This document shows, piece by piece, positions 34,451 to 43,189 of a stretch of 64,000 bases of DNA. The notes under the pieces are model-generated. The model saw only the letters and a list, made by a program, of their open reading frames with translations, did not search any database and was not told the DNA's origin. The DNA comes from CAVVAH01 sp963746175 (lineage in GTDB: Bacteria > Actinomycetota > Actinomycetes > JACCUZ01), in contig CAVVAH010000004.1 of assembly GCA_963746175.1 (NCBI GenBank), positions 496,001-560,000 of the forward strand. Direction: 5' to 3'. Each line of letters starts with the position of its first letter. Positions within the stretch are counted from its first letter, which is position 1. A program made the translations under genes and the position numbers.

Positions 34451-35634
34451 AGGTCGAGCAACCCGCCGAGACCGTTGGCCGGGAACACGGCCCTCCGGGT
34501 CGCCAGCACGGCGCGGTCGACCGCGTCGTCCGGGTCGTACCCCTCCGACCAGTCCCGCCAGGCCGGCGTCGCGCCGTCGGTCATCCGTAGCGGCGCGGCC
34601 AGGCCGTAACGCTCCTCGACGTACTCCCGCCAGCCCTCCGGCACCGCCGTCTCGGGCGGGACGGGGCTGCCGGCCGCCTCGGCGAGCAGGTGGGTCCACG
34701 CCCGGGGCACGACCTGCGCCAGCTCGTAGCCACCGCCGCCGGTGGCGAGCCACCGGCCGCCCGCGAAGCGGTGCGCGAAGTCGTGCAGCGCGGCGTACGA
34801 CGTCCGCTGGGCGTCGAGGGTGAGGCCGAGGTGGGCCAGGGGGTCCAGCAGGTGGCTGTCGCAGCCGTGCTGGGTCACCAGCACCTCGGGCCGGAACTCC
34901 TCGAGCAGTGCCGGCACCACGGCGTGGAAGCCGCGCAGCCAGCCGGTGTCGCTCGTCCCGGGTGGCAGCGCCAGGTTGACGGCGCGGCCGTCGGCGCCGG
35001 GGCCGCCGCAGTCGTCGGGGAACCCGGTGCCGGGGAACAGCCACCGGCCCGACTCGTGCACCGAGATGGTCAGCACGCGCGGCTCGTCCCAGAAGGCCCG
35101 CTCGACGCCGTCGCCGTGGTGCACGTCGACGTCCACGTAGGCGATCCGCTCGGCGCCCTGCTCGAGCATCCACGCGATCGCGATCGCCGGGTCGTTGTAG
35201 ACGCAGAAGCCGCTGCCGGCGCCGGGCATCGCGTGGTGCAGCCCGCCCGCGACGTTCACGGCGTGCTCCGTCTCGCCCGACCACACCGACCGGGCGGCGG
35301 CGAGCGTGGCACCGACGACCAGTGCGGAGGCCTCGTGCATGTGCCGGAAGGCCGGCGTGTCCGTGGTCCCGAGGCCGCGCGAGACGTCCGCGTGCGCGGG
35401 GTCCTCGCTCGCGGCCTTGACCGCGTCGACGTACTCCTTCTCGTGCACGAGGTGGAGCTCGTCGTCGGTGGCCGGCGGCGGTCTCGTCATCGTGACGGTC
35501 GGCTGGTCGAGGACACCGAGGTCGCGAGCCAGCCGCATGGTCAGGTCGACGCGCAGCGGGTTGAGCGGGTGGTCGTGGCCGAAGTCGTAGCCGACGAGCG
35601 CGTCGTCCCAGGGGACCAGCACGGACGCGCTCAT
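34447..35634 (-). CDS. acuC: acetoin utilization protein AcuC (class I deacetylase-like)
   Basis: A protein of 395 residues with the arginase/deacetylase fold. Zinc and charge-relay residues are visible: GGLHHAMPGAGSGFCVYND (tandem His), YVDVDVHHGDGVE (Asp-x-His metal ligands) and TQHGCDSH. AcuC proteins deacetylate acetyl-CoA synthetase or related lysines and are related to eukaryotic class I HDACs. The ATG start at 35634 follows a short gap after the efflux operon. Confidence 0.88.
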   Translation of the reverse strand: MSASVLVPWDDALVGYDFGHDHPLNPLRVDLTMRLARDLGVLDQPTVTMTRPPPATDDELHLVHEKEYVDAVKAASEDPAHADVSRGLGTTDTPAFRHMHEASALVVGATLAAARSVWSGETEHAVNVAGGLHHAMPGAGSGFCVYNDPAIAIAWMLEQGAERIAYVDVDVHHGDGVERAFWDEPRVLTISVHESGRWLFPGTGFPDDCGGPGADGRAVNLALPPGTSDTGWLRGFHAVVPALLEEFRPEVLVTQHGCDSHLLDPLAHLGLTLDAQRTSYAALHDFAHRFAGGRWLATGGGGYELAQVVPRAWTHLLAEAAGSPVPPETAVPEGWREYVEERYGLAAPLRMTDGATPAWRDWSEGYDPDDAVDRAVLATRRAVFPANGLGGLLDL

Positions 35635-35687
35635 GCGGCGACGCTACCCGCCGGGGACCGAGGGCACTCCCCCGCACCGTGGCACCG

Positions 35688-36868
35688 TCACTCCGACCGC
35701 AGGGCGACGACCGGGTCGAGCCGGCCGGCCCGGCGTGCCGGCGCGACCCCGAAGAAGATGCCGACCGCCGCGGAGACGGCGAACGCCAGCACCGGCGACC
35801 ACCAGGCGATGACGGCGGGCAGCGGCGAGACGGCCGCGACGAGCAGCGAGCCGCCGACGCCGAGCCCGATGCCGATCAGCCCGCCGACGACGCAGAGCAG
35901 CACCGCCTCGATGAGGAACTGCAGCAGGACGTCGCGCTGCCGGGCGCCGAGCGCCTTGCGCAGGCCGATCTCACGGGTCCGCTCCCGGACGCTCACCAGC
36001 ATGATGTTGGAGACGCCGACCCCGCCGACCAGCAGGGAGATGGCGGCGATCGCGGCCAGCACCAGGGTCAGCAGACCGAGGATCCGGCCGATGGTCCCGA
36101 GGATCTGGGTCTGCGTGACGGCCGAGAACTCCTCGCCGTCGTACTTGTCCTGCAGGGCCGCGGTGAGCCTCTTCTGCAGGGGCTCGACGTCGTCGGCACG
36201 CGGCGCCTTCACCGCGAGCGCGTCGATCCGGTCGACGCCGAACAGCCGCTGCGCGGCGGTCACCGGGATGTGCACCTCGGTGTCGCGGTCGACGCCGAAC
36301 GTCGACCCCACCCTCTCGAAGACGCCGATGACGCGGAACCGGACGCCGGCGATCGAGACCTGCCGCCCGAGCGGGTCGACGTCGCCGAACACCCGGCGTA
36401 CGACGGTCGAGCCGAGCACCGCGACGCGACGCCGGGTGTCGACGTCCGAGGCGGTGATGTACTCGCCTCGAGCCAGCGGCCGGTCGAAGACGTTGGGCAC
36501 GTTCTCGTTGACGCCGTTGACAGTCACGAACGTCTCGCGTCGGCCCACCCCGACGTTCTCGCCGGAGGCGACCGACACGGCGACCCGTCGCTCGTCACCG
36601 ACGACGCGACCGAGCAGCGACACGTCGTCAAGGGTCAGCCGGCTCACCGTCGGCGCCGACCCGAGCTCGAACTTGCCCGGCACGACGATGATGATGTTCG
36701 ACCCGAGCCCCTCGACCTGGTCCTCGACCTCCTGCTTCGCGCCGCTCCCGAGGGCCACCAGCACCACGACGGCCGCGACGCCGATGATGACGCCGAGCAT
36801 CGTCAGCGCGCTGCGCAACCGGTTGGCGCGCAAGGCGCCGAGGGCGACCCGGAAGGCTTCGCCGGCTC

Positions 36869-36872
<4 letters not shown>
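35688..36872 (-). CDS. MacB/FtsX-type ABC transporter permease
   Basis: A protein of 394 residues with four membrane helices: one N-terminal (SALTMLGVIIGVAAVVVLVA), then a large extracytoplasmic MacB_PCD domain, then three C-terminal helices in the FtsX domain. SVRERTREIGLRKALGARQ is the conserved coupling loop. With the ATPase and adaptor upstream it forms a tripartite-like mechanotransducing exporter. GTG start, GTGA overlap with the ATPase gene. Confidence 0.9.
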
Positions 36873-37557
<685 letters not shown>

Positions 37558-37561
<4 letters not shown>

Positions 37562-38895
37562 GGGACCTCGTCGCCGTCGTGGACCTGGTCGGCGCCGCGC
37601 ACGACGACCTGCTGGCCGACCGACAGTCCCTCGACCACCTCGACCCGGCTCTCGCCCTGGGCGCCGAGCCGGACCTGCTGCTCGCGGGCGCGGCCGCCGC
37701 GGACCAGCCAGACGGCGTCGCGGCGCCCGTCGCGGAACACCGCGGCGGCGGGCACGGCGACGGTGTCGCGGGCGGTCCGGACGCTGAGGTCGACGACAGC
37801 GCTCATCCCCGGTCGCGGCGTCGGGGCGGCTCCCCCGTCGGCAAGGCTGCCGCGGCCGAGCGAGAGCCGCACGACGTACGTCACGCCGCCCCGGCTGGAC
37901 TGCGTGGGTGTCGGGTCGACGGTCGTCACCGCTGCCTCGTACGTCGCATCGGGGACGGCGTCCAGCTCGGCGGCCGCCGGGACGCCCGCGGTGATCAGCA
38001 GTACGTCGGTCTCGTCGACCTGCGCGGTGAGTGACAGCTGGGACGCGTCGGTGACGGTGAGCAGTCCCTGGCCGCGGCTGACCGGCCGCCCCTCGGCGAG
38101 CACCGCGTCGACCGAGGACGATCCGCTGCCGCCGAGCAGGCTCCCGGCCTGCCCCTGCAGGCTCTCCGGGAGCTGGTCCAGCAGGGCCGAGCTGTCGCCG
38201 GTCGCGGACGAGGTAGCGGGCGGCGACAGCGACACGGTGCCTGCCACCGGGGCGCGGACGACGAGCGCCGCGACAGCCTGGCGGGCGACCGCGACGGCCG
38301 CGCGGGTCTGCACCCGCTGGGCCGACGACAGCGCGGCCACCGCGTCGGACAGGCTGCCGAGGCCGGCGGCCAGCTGCGCGGCGGCCTGGTCGGCGGCGGA
38401 GCGGGCGGCGCGGTACTGCGACTGCGACACCTGCAGCGCCGACAGCGCCTGCCGTCGCGCCGCCGGGTCGGTGATCCGCTGCGCGGCTCGGCGCGCGCGG
38501 GCGAACGCGCGGGAGGCCTGGGCATCGGCCTGCGCGGCGCCGGCCAGGATGACCGGGGTGCTGTCCGACCGGCCGGCCGCCGCGGCCCGGGCGTCGGCGC
38601 GCAGTGCCTGGCGGAGCTGCCGGCGGGCCGACGGCGACTCGACGCGCAGCAGCACCTGGCCGGCCCGCACCCCCTGACCTTCATCCACCCGCAGCTCGGC
38701 GACCGAGCCGTCGGCCGGCGAGCTCACGGTGGCCGACGCGCGCGCGGTGACGGTGGCCGGCGCCTCGACGACCTCCGTCACGGTGGCGCGCCCGACCTTC
38801 GCCACCTCGATGGTGCCGCTGCCTCCGCCGGTGCAGCCCGCGAGGGCCAGCGCAGCGGCGGCGAGCAGCGCTGCGCGACAGCCGGCGGAGATCAC
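37558..38895 (-). CDS. HlyD/MacA-type efflux adaptor lipoprotein
   Basis: A protein of 445 residues. The signal peptide ends in the lipobox ALAGC (C20). A barrel-sandwich half (VSSPADGSVAELRVDEGQGV) is followed by a very Ala/Arg/Gln-rich coiled-coil hairpin of about 130 residues. The second half-motif (VVRAPVAGTVSLSPP), a beta-barrel and a membrane-proximal domain complete the protein. It is the first gene of the operon. In actinobacteria, which lack a Gram-negative outer membrane, such adaptors are thought to shape the permease periplasmic domain. Substrate unknown. Confidence 0.88.
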
Positions 38896-39211
38896 CGCGT
38901 CATCGTAGGTACGCCCGCCGCGCCTTCGCCGTGCCCCCGCGCGCCGGATGCACCCGCTACAGGCTCAAAGCTGTGCCCGAGATCAAGGGCGGCTTCGGAC
39001 GGCCGCACTGGCTCGGCAGCCATCCGACGCCACCTGTGCGTCTCAGTAGCCGGGACGGCGTCAAGTGGCCCCGCTAAGGGCCCCCGGAATCCACGACCGC
39101 ACCGGGGCCACTTCGCTCTTTGTCGCTGGTGGACCGGAACGACGCGGGTCAGTCTCGGACTGGATCGCCGAGTAACAGGCCGGATCCCGTCCGGGACGGG
39201 CGAGCTCGGGG
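38896..39211. other. intergenic region with a dispersed palindromic repeat
   Basis: 316 bp without a convincing gene. Its right part carries the first copy of the 49-51-bp composite palindrome (39063-39113). The left part may hold the promoter for the efflux operon on the minus strand, but no clear -10/-35 pair is visible. Short ORFs here have no coding-like character. Confidence 0.6.
39063..39113. repeat. dispersed composite palindrome, copy 1
   Basis: 51 bp. The outer arms AAGTGGCCCCG and CGGGGCCACTT are perfect inverted repeats (11 bp). The interior differs from the copies at 60650 and 60794 but keeps the elements GGAA and CCACGACC. It lies downstream of the cold-shock gene on the minus strand and upstream of the efflux operon. 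The bases after it, CGCTC, also match the copy at 60794. Confidence 0.85.
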
Positions 39212-39595
39212 CTAGGCCTCGAGGTCGGCGGCGACGGCGCGCAGGACGGCGGCGGTCTTGCCGGCGGTGCTCTTGTCCGGGTAGCGGCCGCGGCGCAGCG
39301 AGTTGCCGACGCCGTCGAGCAGCTTGATGACGTCCTCGACGATGACCGCCATGTCGTCCGCGGGCTTGCGGGCACCGGCCGCGACCGAGGGCAGCGGGTC
39401 GAGGAGCTTCACCGTCAGGGCCTGCTCACCGCGGCGGCCGTCGACGATGCCGAACTCCACCCGGCTGCCCGCCTTGAGCGCGGCCACGTCGGCGGGGAGC
39501 GCGGACGAGTGCACGAAGACCTCGCCGCCGTCGTCGCGGGAGAGGAAGCCGAAGCCCTTGTCGGTGTCGTACCACTTGACCTTGCCGGTAGGCAC
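39212..39595 (-). CDS. cold-shock domain protein with C-terminal extension
   Basis: A protein of 127 residues from GTG 39595, with GAGG 8 nt upstream. The first 65 residues are a cold-shock domain: PTGKVKWYDTDKGFGFL (RNP1) and EVFVHSS (RNP2). A further 60 residues, ADDMAVIVEDVIKLLDGVGN, then RRGRYPDKSTAGKTAAVLRA, form a helical extension found in the longer actinobacterial CspB-like proteins. It binds single-stranded RNA or DNA. The leader contains a long palindrome (39630-39645) that could fold. Confidence 0.92.
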   Translation of the reverse strand: MPTGKVKWYDTDKGFGFLSRDDGGEVFVHSSALPADVAALKAGSRVEFGIVDGRRGEQALTVKLLDPLPSVAAGARKPADDMAVIVEDVIKLLDGVGNSLRRGRYPDKSTAGKTAAVLRAVAADLEA

Positions 39596-39629
39596 GGGAG
39601 ACCTCATCGATCGTCGTCAGGACGGGGTG

Positions 39630-39658
39630 CGCGCCGATCGGCGCGGCCCGCCAGGATA
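39630..39658 (-). promoter_or_regulatory. probable promoter and leader palindrome of the cold-shock gene
   Basis: CGCGCCGATCGGCGCG at 39630-39645 is a perfect 16-bp palindrome in the leader of the cold-shock gene. On the minus strand TATCCT at 39658-39653 is a good -10 candidate a few bases before it. Structured leaders are common in cold-shock mRNAs. A matching -35 is not obvious. Confidence 0.45.
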
Positions 39659-39685
39659 GCCCGCGGTCGCGCGGGTTCCCACCGG

Positions 39686-41122
39686 TTAGCGGTAGCGGGC
39701 CGGGTCGGCCAGCAGCTCGTTCATCGCGCCGGACCGGAAGCCGCGCGGGTCGACCTCGACCGCGGCGAACCCGGCGTCCAGGACCACCTGCCGGGCCGCC
39801 GCCGAGGCGGTCACCGCGTCGACGGCGGCCGGGGACACCTCGATGCGCGCGAGGTCGCCGAGGTCCCGCACCCGCACGTCGGGCGCTGCGATCTCCTCCG
39901 ACGCGAGCACCTCCCGGAGGGCTGCCTCGGCGCGCTCCACCCGGGCCAGCCGGGCCGGCGTGATCTCCAGGCCGAAAGCCACGCGGCTGGACAGGCAGGC
40001 GGCTGCGGGCTTGTCCCACGTGACGAGGTCCCAGTCGCGGCTGGCCGCCCGGACCTGCGCCTTGGTCAGCCCGGCGTCGAGCAGCGGGGTCGCAGCGGCG
40101 CGGTCGGCCGCCGCCCGGATCCCTGGCCGGAAGCCCGCCCGGGCGTCGTCCGCGTTGGTGCCGGTGGCCACCGCCGCGATCCCGAGCTCGTCGGCCAGCG
40201 GCCGGAGCACGTCCAGCAGCTCGGCCTTGCAGAAGTAGCAGCGGTCGCCGGCGTTGGCCCGGTAGCCGTCGCGGCTCATCTCGTCGGTCTCGGGCAGCAG
40301 GTGCCGGACCCCGAGGGCCGCCGCGAAGGCCGCCGCGGCCGAGAGCTCGGACGCCGGCAGGCTCGAGCTGACCGCGGTGGCGGCGACGACGTGCTCGGCG
40401 CCCAGGGCGCGTACGGCGGCGGCCAGCAGGAACGCCGAGTCGGCACCGCCGGAGAAGGCCACGACCACCGAGCCGAGGGCGCGCAACGAGTCGGCGAGAT
40501 CCGCCAGCCGCCGGTCGAGCACGTAGCGGTCCAGCCAGGCGGGGAACTCGGTGAGGTCGGCGAGGACGACGTCCGCGCCCGCGTCCCGCAGCTCGTCGGC
40601 GGAGACCGGTCCGGTCGCCACGCCGACCGAGAGCGCCCCTGCGGCCCGGGCACCCACCACGTCGCCGACGTGGTCCCCGACGTAGACGGTCGCGCCGTGC
40701 TCCAGCAGGGCGACGGCCTTCTGCTCCCCCCACAGCCAGCCGATGCACTCGTCGACGGCGATGCCGAGGTGCTCGAGGTGCAGCCGCGCGTTGGGCTCGT
40801 ACTTGCCGGTGACCACGATCGCCCGGCCACCGTGGGCGTGGACCGCCTCGACCGCCTCACGCGCTCCGCCGAACGCCGGGGTGGGGTGCACCGCCAGGCC
40901 GGGGTAGAGCTCGCGGAACCGGTCGCCGATGGCGCCGACCTGCTCGGCCGGGAACCAGCGCGCGACCTCCTCGTCGAGCGGCGGCCCGAGCCGGCTGACC
41001 GCGGCGGCGCTGTCGACCGGGACGCCGGTCTCGGCGGACAGCGCGTCCCACACCGCGGCGATGCCCGGCCGGGTGTCGATCAGCGTCATGTCGAGGTCGA
41101 ACCCGACGACGAGGGGGCGCAC
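39686..41122 (-). CDS. HAD hydrolase-LarE sulfur transferase fusion
   Basis: A protein of 478 residues from GTG 41122. Residues 1 to about 200 are a HAD hydrolase: motif I GFDLDMTLID (D9, D11), VVTGKYE, and VYVGDHVGDVVGA. Residues 205-478 are LarE-like: PP-loop AFSGGADSAFLL (224-229), RCYFCKAELL, and KPAAACLSSR with the sacrificial-type Cys376. LarE inserts sulfur into the nickel-pincer cofactor precursor. The HAD part could act on a phosphorylated nucleotide substrate. No larA, larB or larC is in the window. The two domains share one uninterrupted frame, so the fusion is real in this sequence. Confidence 0.85.
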   Translation of the reverse strand: MRPLVVGFDLDMTLIDTRPGIAAVWDALSAETGVPVDSAAAVSRLGPPLDEEVARWFPAEQVGAIGDRFRELYPGLAVHPTPAFGGAREAVEAVHAHGGRAIVVTGKYEPNARLHLEHLGIAVDECIGWLWGEQKAVALLEHGATVYVGDHVGDVVGARAAGALSVGVATGPVSADELRDAGADVVLADLTEFPAWLDRYVLDRRLADLADSLRALGSVVVAFSGGADSAFLLAAAVRALGAEHVVAATAVSSSLPASELSAAAAFAAALGVRHLLPETDEMSRDGYRANAGDRCYFCKAELLDVLRPLADELGIAAVATGTNADDARAGFRPGIRAAADRAAATPLLDAGLTKAQVRAASRDWDLVTWDKPAAACLSSRVAFGLEITPARLARVERAEAALREVLASEEIAAPDVRVRDLGDLARIEVSPAAVDAVTASAAARQVVLDAGFAAVEVDPRGFRSGAMNELLADPARYR

Positions 41123-41166
41123 CCGCCCAGCGTAGGTGGGCGGGAGCGCCCCGGCGGACGCGGTCG

Positions 41167-41988
41167 TCAGGCGGGCGGGGTCTCGCGACCCGGCGTGGTC
41201 CGGCTCCGCTCGCCCTCGGTGAGGTCCAGCTGCTGCTGCCCGTCGAGCTCGCCACGGCGCCCGGTGCCGCCGGTGGTGACGCGGGGGTCCGGCGCGCTCG
41301 CGGCGCCGTCGTCGAGCGCGGTGCGGTCGGTCGTGCCGGCCCGGTCGTCGGACGTCGTGTCCGTGTCCGTGGCCTCGGTCGTCCCGGTGCTGTCGTCAGA
41401 GGTGCTCACCGCGTGGGTAGCCGCCGCGGCGGCGCCCGGCCCGGCGACCGCGTGCCGGCCGTCTGGCGTGCCGAGCAGCTCGGTGAACAGCGCCCGGTAG
41501 TGGACGAACGCCTGGCGCAGCTCCTCCGTGGACGCCTCCTGGGCGCGGCTGCCGATGGCGTGCGCGGAGCGGTAGTGGTGCGCGAGCTCGGCGTGGTCGG
41601 CGGCCACCAGGTCGCCGCGGTCCTCGACGTCGTCCAGCGGGTAGCCGCGCTCCCGCATGACCTCGCCCACCAAGGTGTCGGCGCTGCCGGCAGCACCGGC
41701 CGGGTCGTCGACGAAGTCGGCCTGCGCCTGGGTCCAGCGCTCGGAGAACCGCTCTCGCTCGGCGGGAGTCAGGTCGCGGATCTCCGCCTTGTCCCGACGG
41801 GCGGCGACGTCGGACAGCCGGTGCTCGGCCGCCCTGCGGTCGCCGGTCTCGTCGACCGCCCGGTCGTACTCGGGTCCGAACCGCTCCTGGAGCCCGGCGC
41901 GTTCCTTCTTGCGCTTCTGGTCGTACAGGTACGCCGCCACGGCCGCGATCAGCAGGACGACGACGACGAGAAGGATGGCGTTGGTCAT
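41167..41988 (-). CDS. membrane-anchored conserved protein with Thr/Asp-rich tail
   Basis: A protein of 273 residues, ATG 41988 with GGAGG 8 nt upstream. One N-terminal helix (AILLVVVVLLIAAVAAYLY) is followed by a charged cytosolic helical region, QERFGPEYDRAVDETGDRRA, then AEIRDLTPAERERFSERW and FVHYRALFTELLG. This pattern is known from actinobacterial proteins of unknown function. The last 80 residues are low-complexity Thr/Ser/Asp/Gly. Function unknown. Confidence 0.65.
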   Translation of the reverse strand: MTNAILLVVVVLLIAAVAAYLYDQKRKKERAGLQERFGPEYDRAVDETGDRRAAEHRLSDVAARRDKAEIRDLTPAERERFSERWTQAQADFVDDPAGAAGSADTLVGEVMRERGYPLDDVEDRGDLVAADHAELAHHYRSAHAIGSRAQEASTEELRQAFVHYRALFTELLGTPDGRHAVAGPGAAAAATHAVSTSDDSTGTTEATDTDTTSDDRAGTTDRTALDDGAASAPDPRVTTGGTGRRGELDGQQQLDLTEGERSRTTPGRETPPA

Positions 41989-42101
41989 GGAGTGCCTCCA
42001 GGCAGACCGGGGAGCAGGGCGGGGTCACGACCCCGTACGCGGACCTACCCCACCCGGAGCGCGGATAACGGACGTGGCCCGTCGGTCCGGGAGACACCCA
42101 G

Positions 42102-43124
42102 TCACATGACGAGGTCGCCGCGCTCCTTGGCCAGCTCGACCTGCCCGGACGTCAGCTGAGCGGCGACCGGGTAGGTCGCCGAGGCCGCCTCGCGGCTCTC
42201 CTCGGCCCACCGCTTGCGCATCGCCGACCGCCGCTCGAAGGCGTCCTTGGCGTACCTCGCGACGAGCTTGGGCGACGGCCGCGCGCCGTCACCGGACAGC
42301 TGGTAGTCCCAGCGCTGCAGCTTGCGGCGCAGCACGGTCTCCATCAGCCCGAGCTCCCACGGCTCCAGCCCCTTGCGCCACGACTCGACCCGGTCGGTGT
42401 TGACCGACTGGTTGAGGTTGACGTGCCACGTCTTCTTCTCCGGCACGACCGAGCGGACCTCGCTCGGCTCGAGCATCGCCGGGACGAAGTCCTCCTGGAG
42501 GAAGGCGCACAGCTCGCGCAGCACCGGCTCGGGGTCGGCGACCAGCGACTCGTAGCGGATCACGTGGAAGACGTCCTCGGGCAGCCGCTTCGCGTTGCGC
42601 TGCGAGCAGAACTCGGCCTGCGACCAGGACGCCATCGACCCGATCGAGTCGTAGGGCCACCACGGCATCTTCTTCAACGACGCGACGTTGGCCCGGCCGT
42701 CACGCACGATGTGCACGATCTGCGCGTCCGGGAACAGCCGCAGCAGGACGTCGACCTCCTGGTAGTACGCCGGCCGCTTGTCACCCCACCGGGCGGCACC
42801 GTGCTTGTCGGCGAACAGCTTGAAGACAGTGCCGAACGCCGAGCCGAGGGTCGGCGGCGCGTCGAGGATCGCCTGCAGCGTCTCGTCCGGGTCGAGCCCC
42901 AGGTCGCGCACCTTAGACCCGGTGCGGACGCAGGACTTCGCCAGCGCCAGCCGCTGCTCGGGTGTCGACAGGTCGCCGTACTTCTCGCGCTTGCGCCAGG
43001 TCTTGATGAGGAACCGGGACTCCGGCGGCATCGCCAGCCGCGGGTGGGCGTGGATCATCAGCGACAGCATCGTGGTGCCCGAGCGCGGGCAGCCCACGAC
43101 GAAGATCGGCCGGTCGCTGGTCAT
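42102..43124 (-). CDS. PAPS-dependent sulfotransferase, copy 1
   Basis: A protein of 340 residues. The 5'-phosphosulfate loop is FVVGCPRSGTTML at 8-20. The 3'-phosphate region is VHIVRDGRANVASLKK with Arg and Ser, and SWSQAEFC and YESLVADPEPVLRELCAFL follow. It transfers sulfate from PAPS to an unknown acceptor, possibly a glycolipid or glycopeptide. A related protein lies 4 kb away (46347). No Shine-Dalgarno sequence is visible before ATG 43124. The last 60 residues are basic and helical. Confidence 0.87.
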   Translation of the reverse strand: MTSDRPIFVVGCPRSGTTMLSLMIHAHPRLAMPPESRFLIKTWRKREKYGDLSTPEQRLALAKSCVRTGSKVRDLGLDPDETLQAILDAPPTLGSAFGTVFKLFADKHGAARWGDKRPAYYQEVDVLLRLFPDAQIVHIVRDGRANVASLKKMPWWPYDSIGSMASWSQAEFCSQRNAKRLPEDVFHVIRYESLVADPEPVLRELCAFLQEDFVPAMLEPSEVRSVVPEKKTWHVNLNQSVNTDRVESWRKGLEPWELGLMETVLRRKLQRWDYQLSGDGARPSPKLVARYAKDAFERRSAMRKRWAEESREAASATYPVAAQLTSGQVELAKERGDLVM

Positions 43125-43189
43125 GGCAGGAGGCTAGACGAACTGTCACGACGGGCCGACACGCGGGCGCACCGCGTACCGTGGGACGG

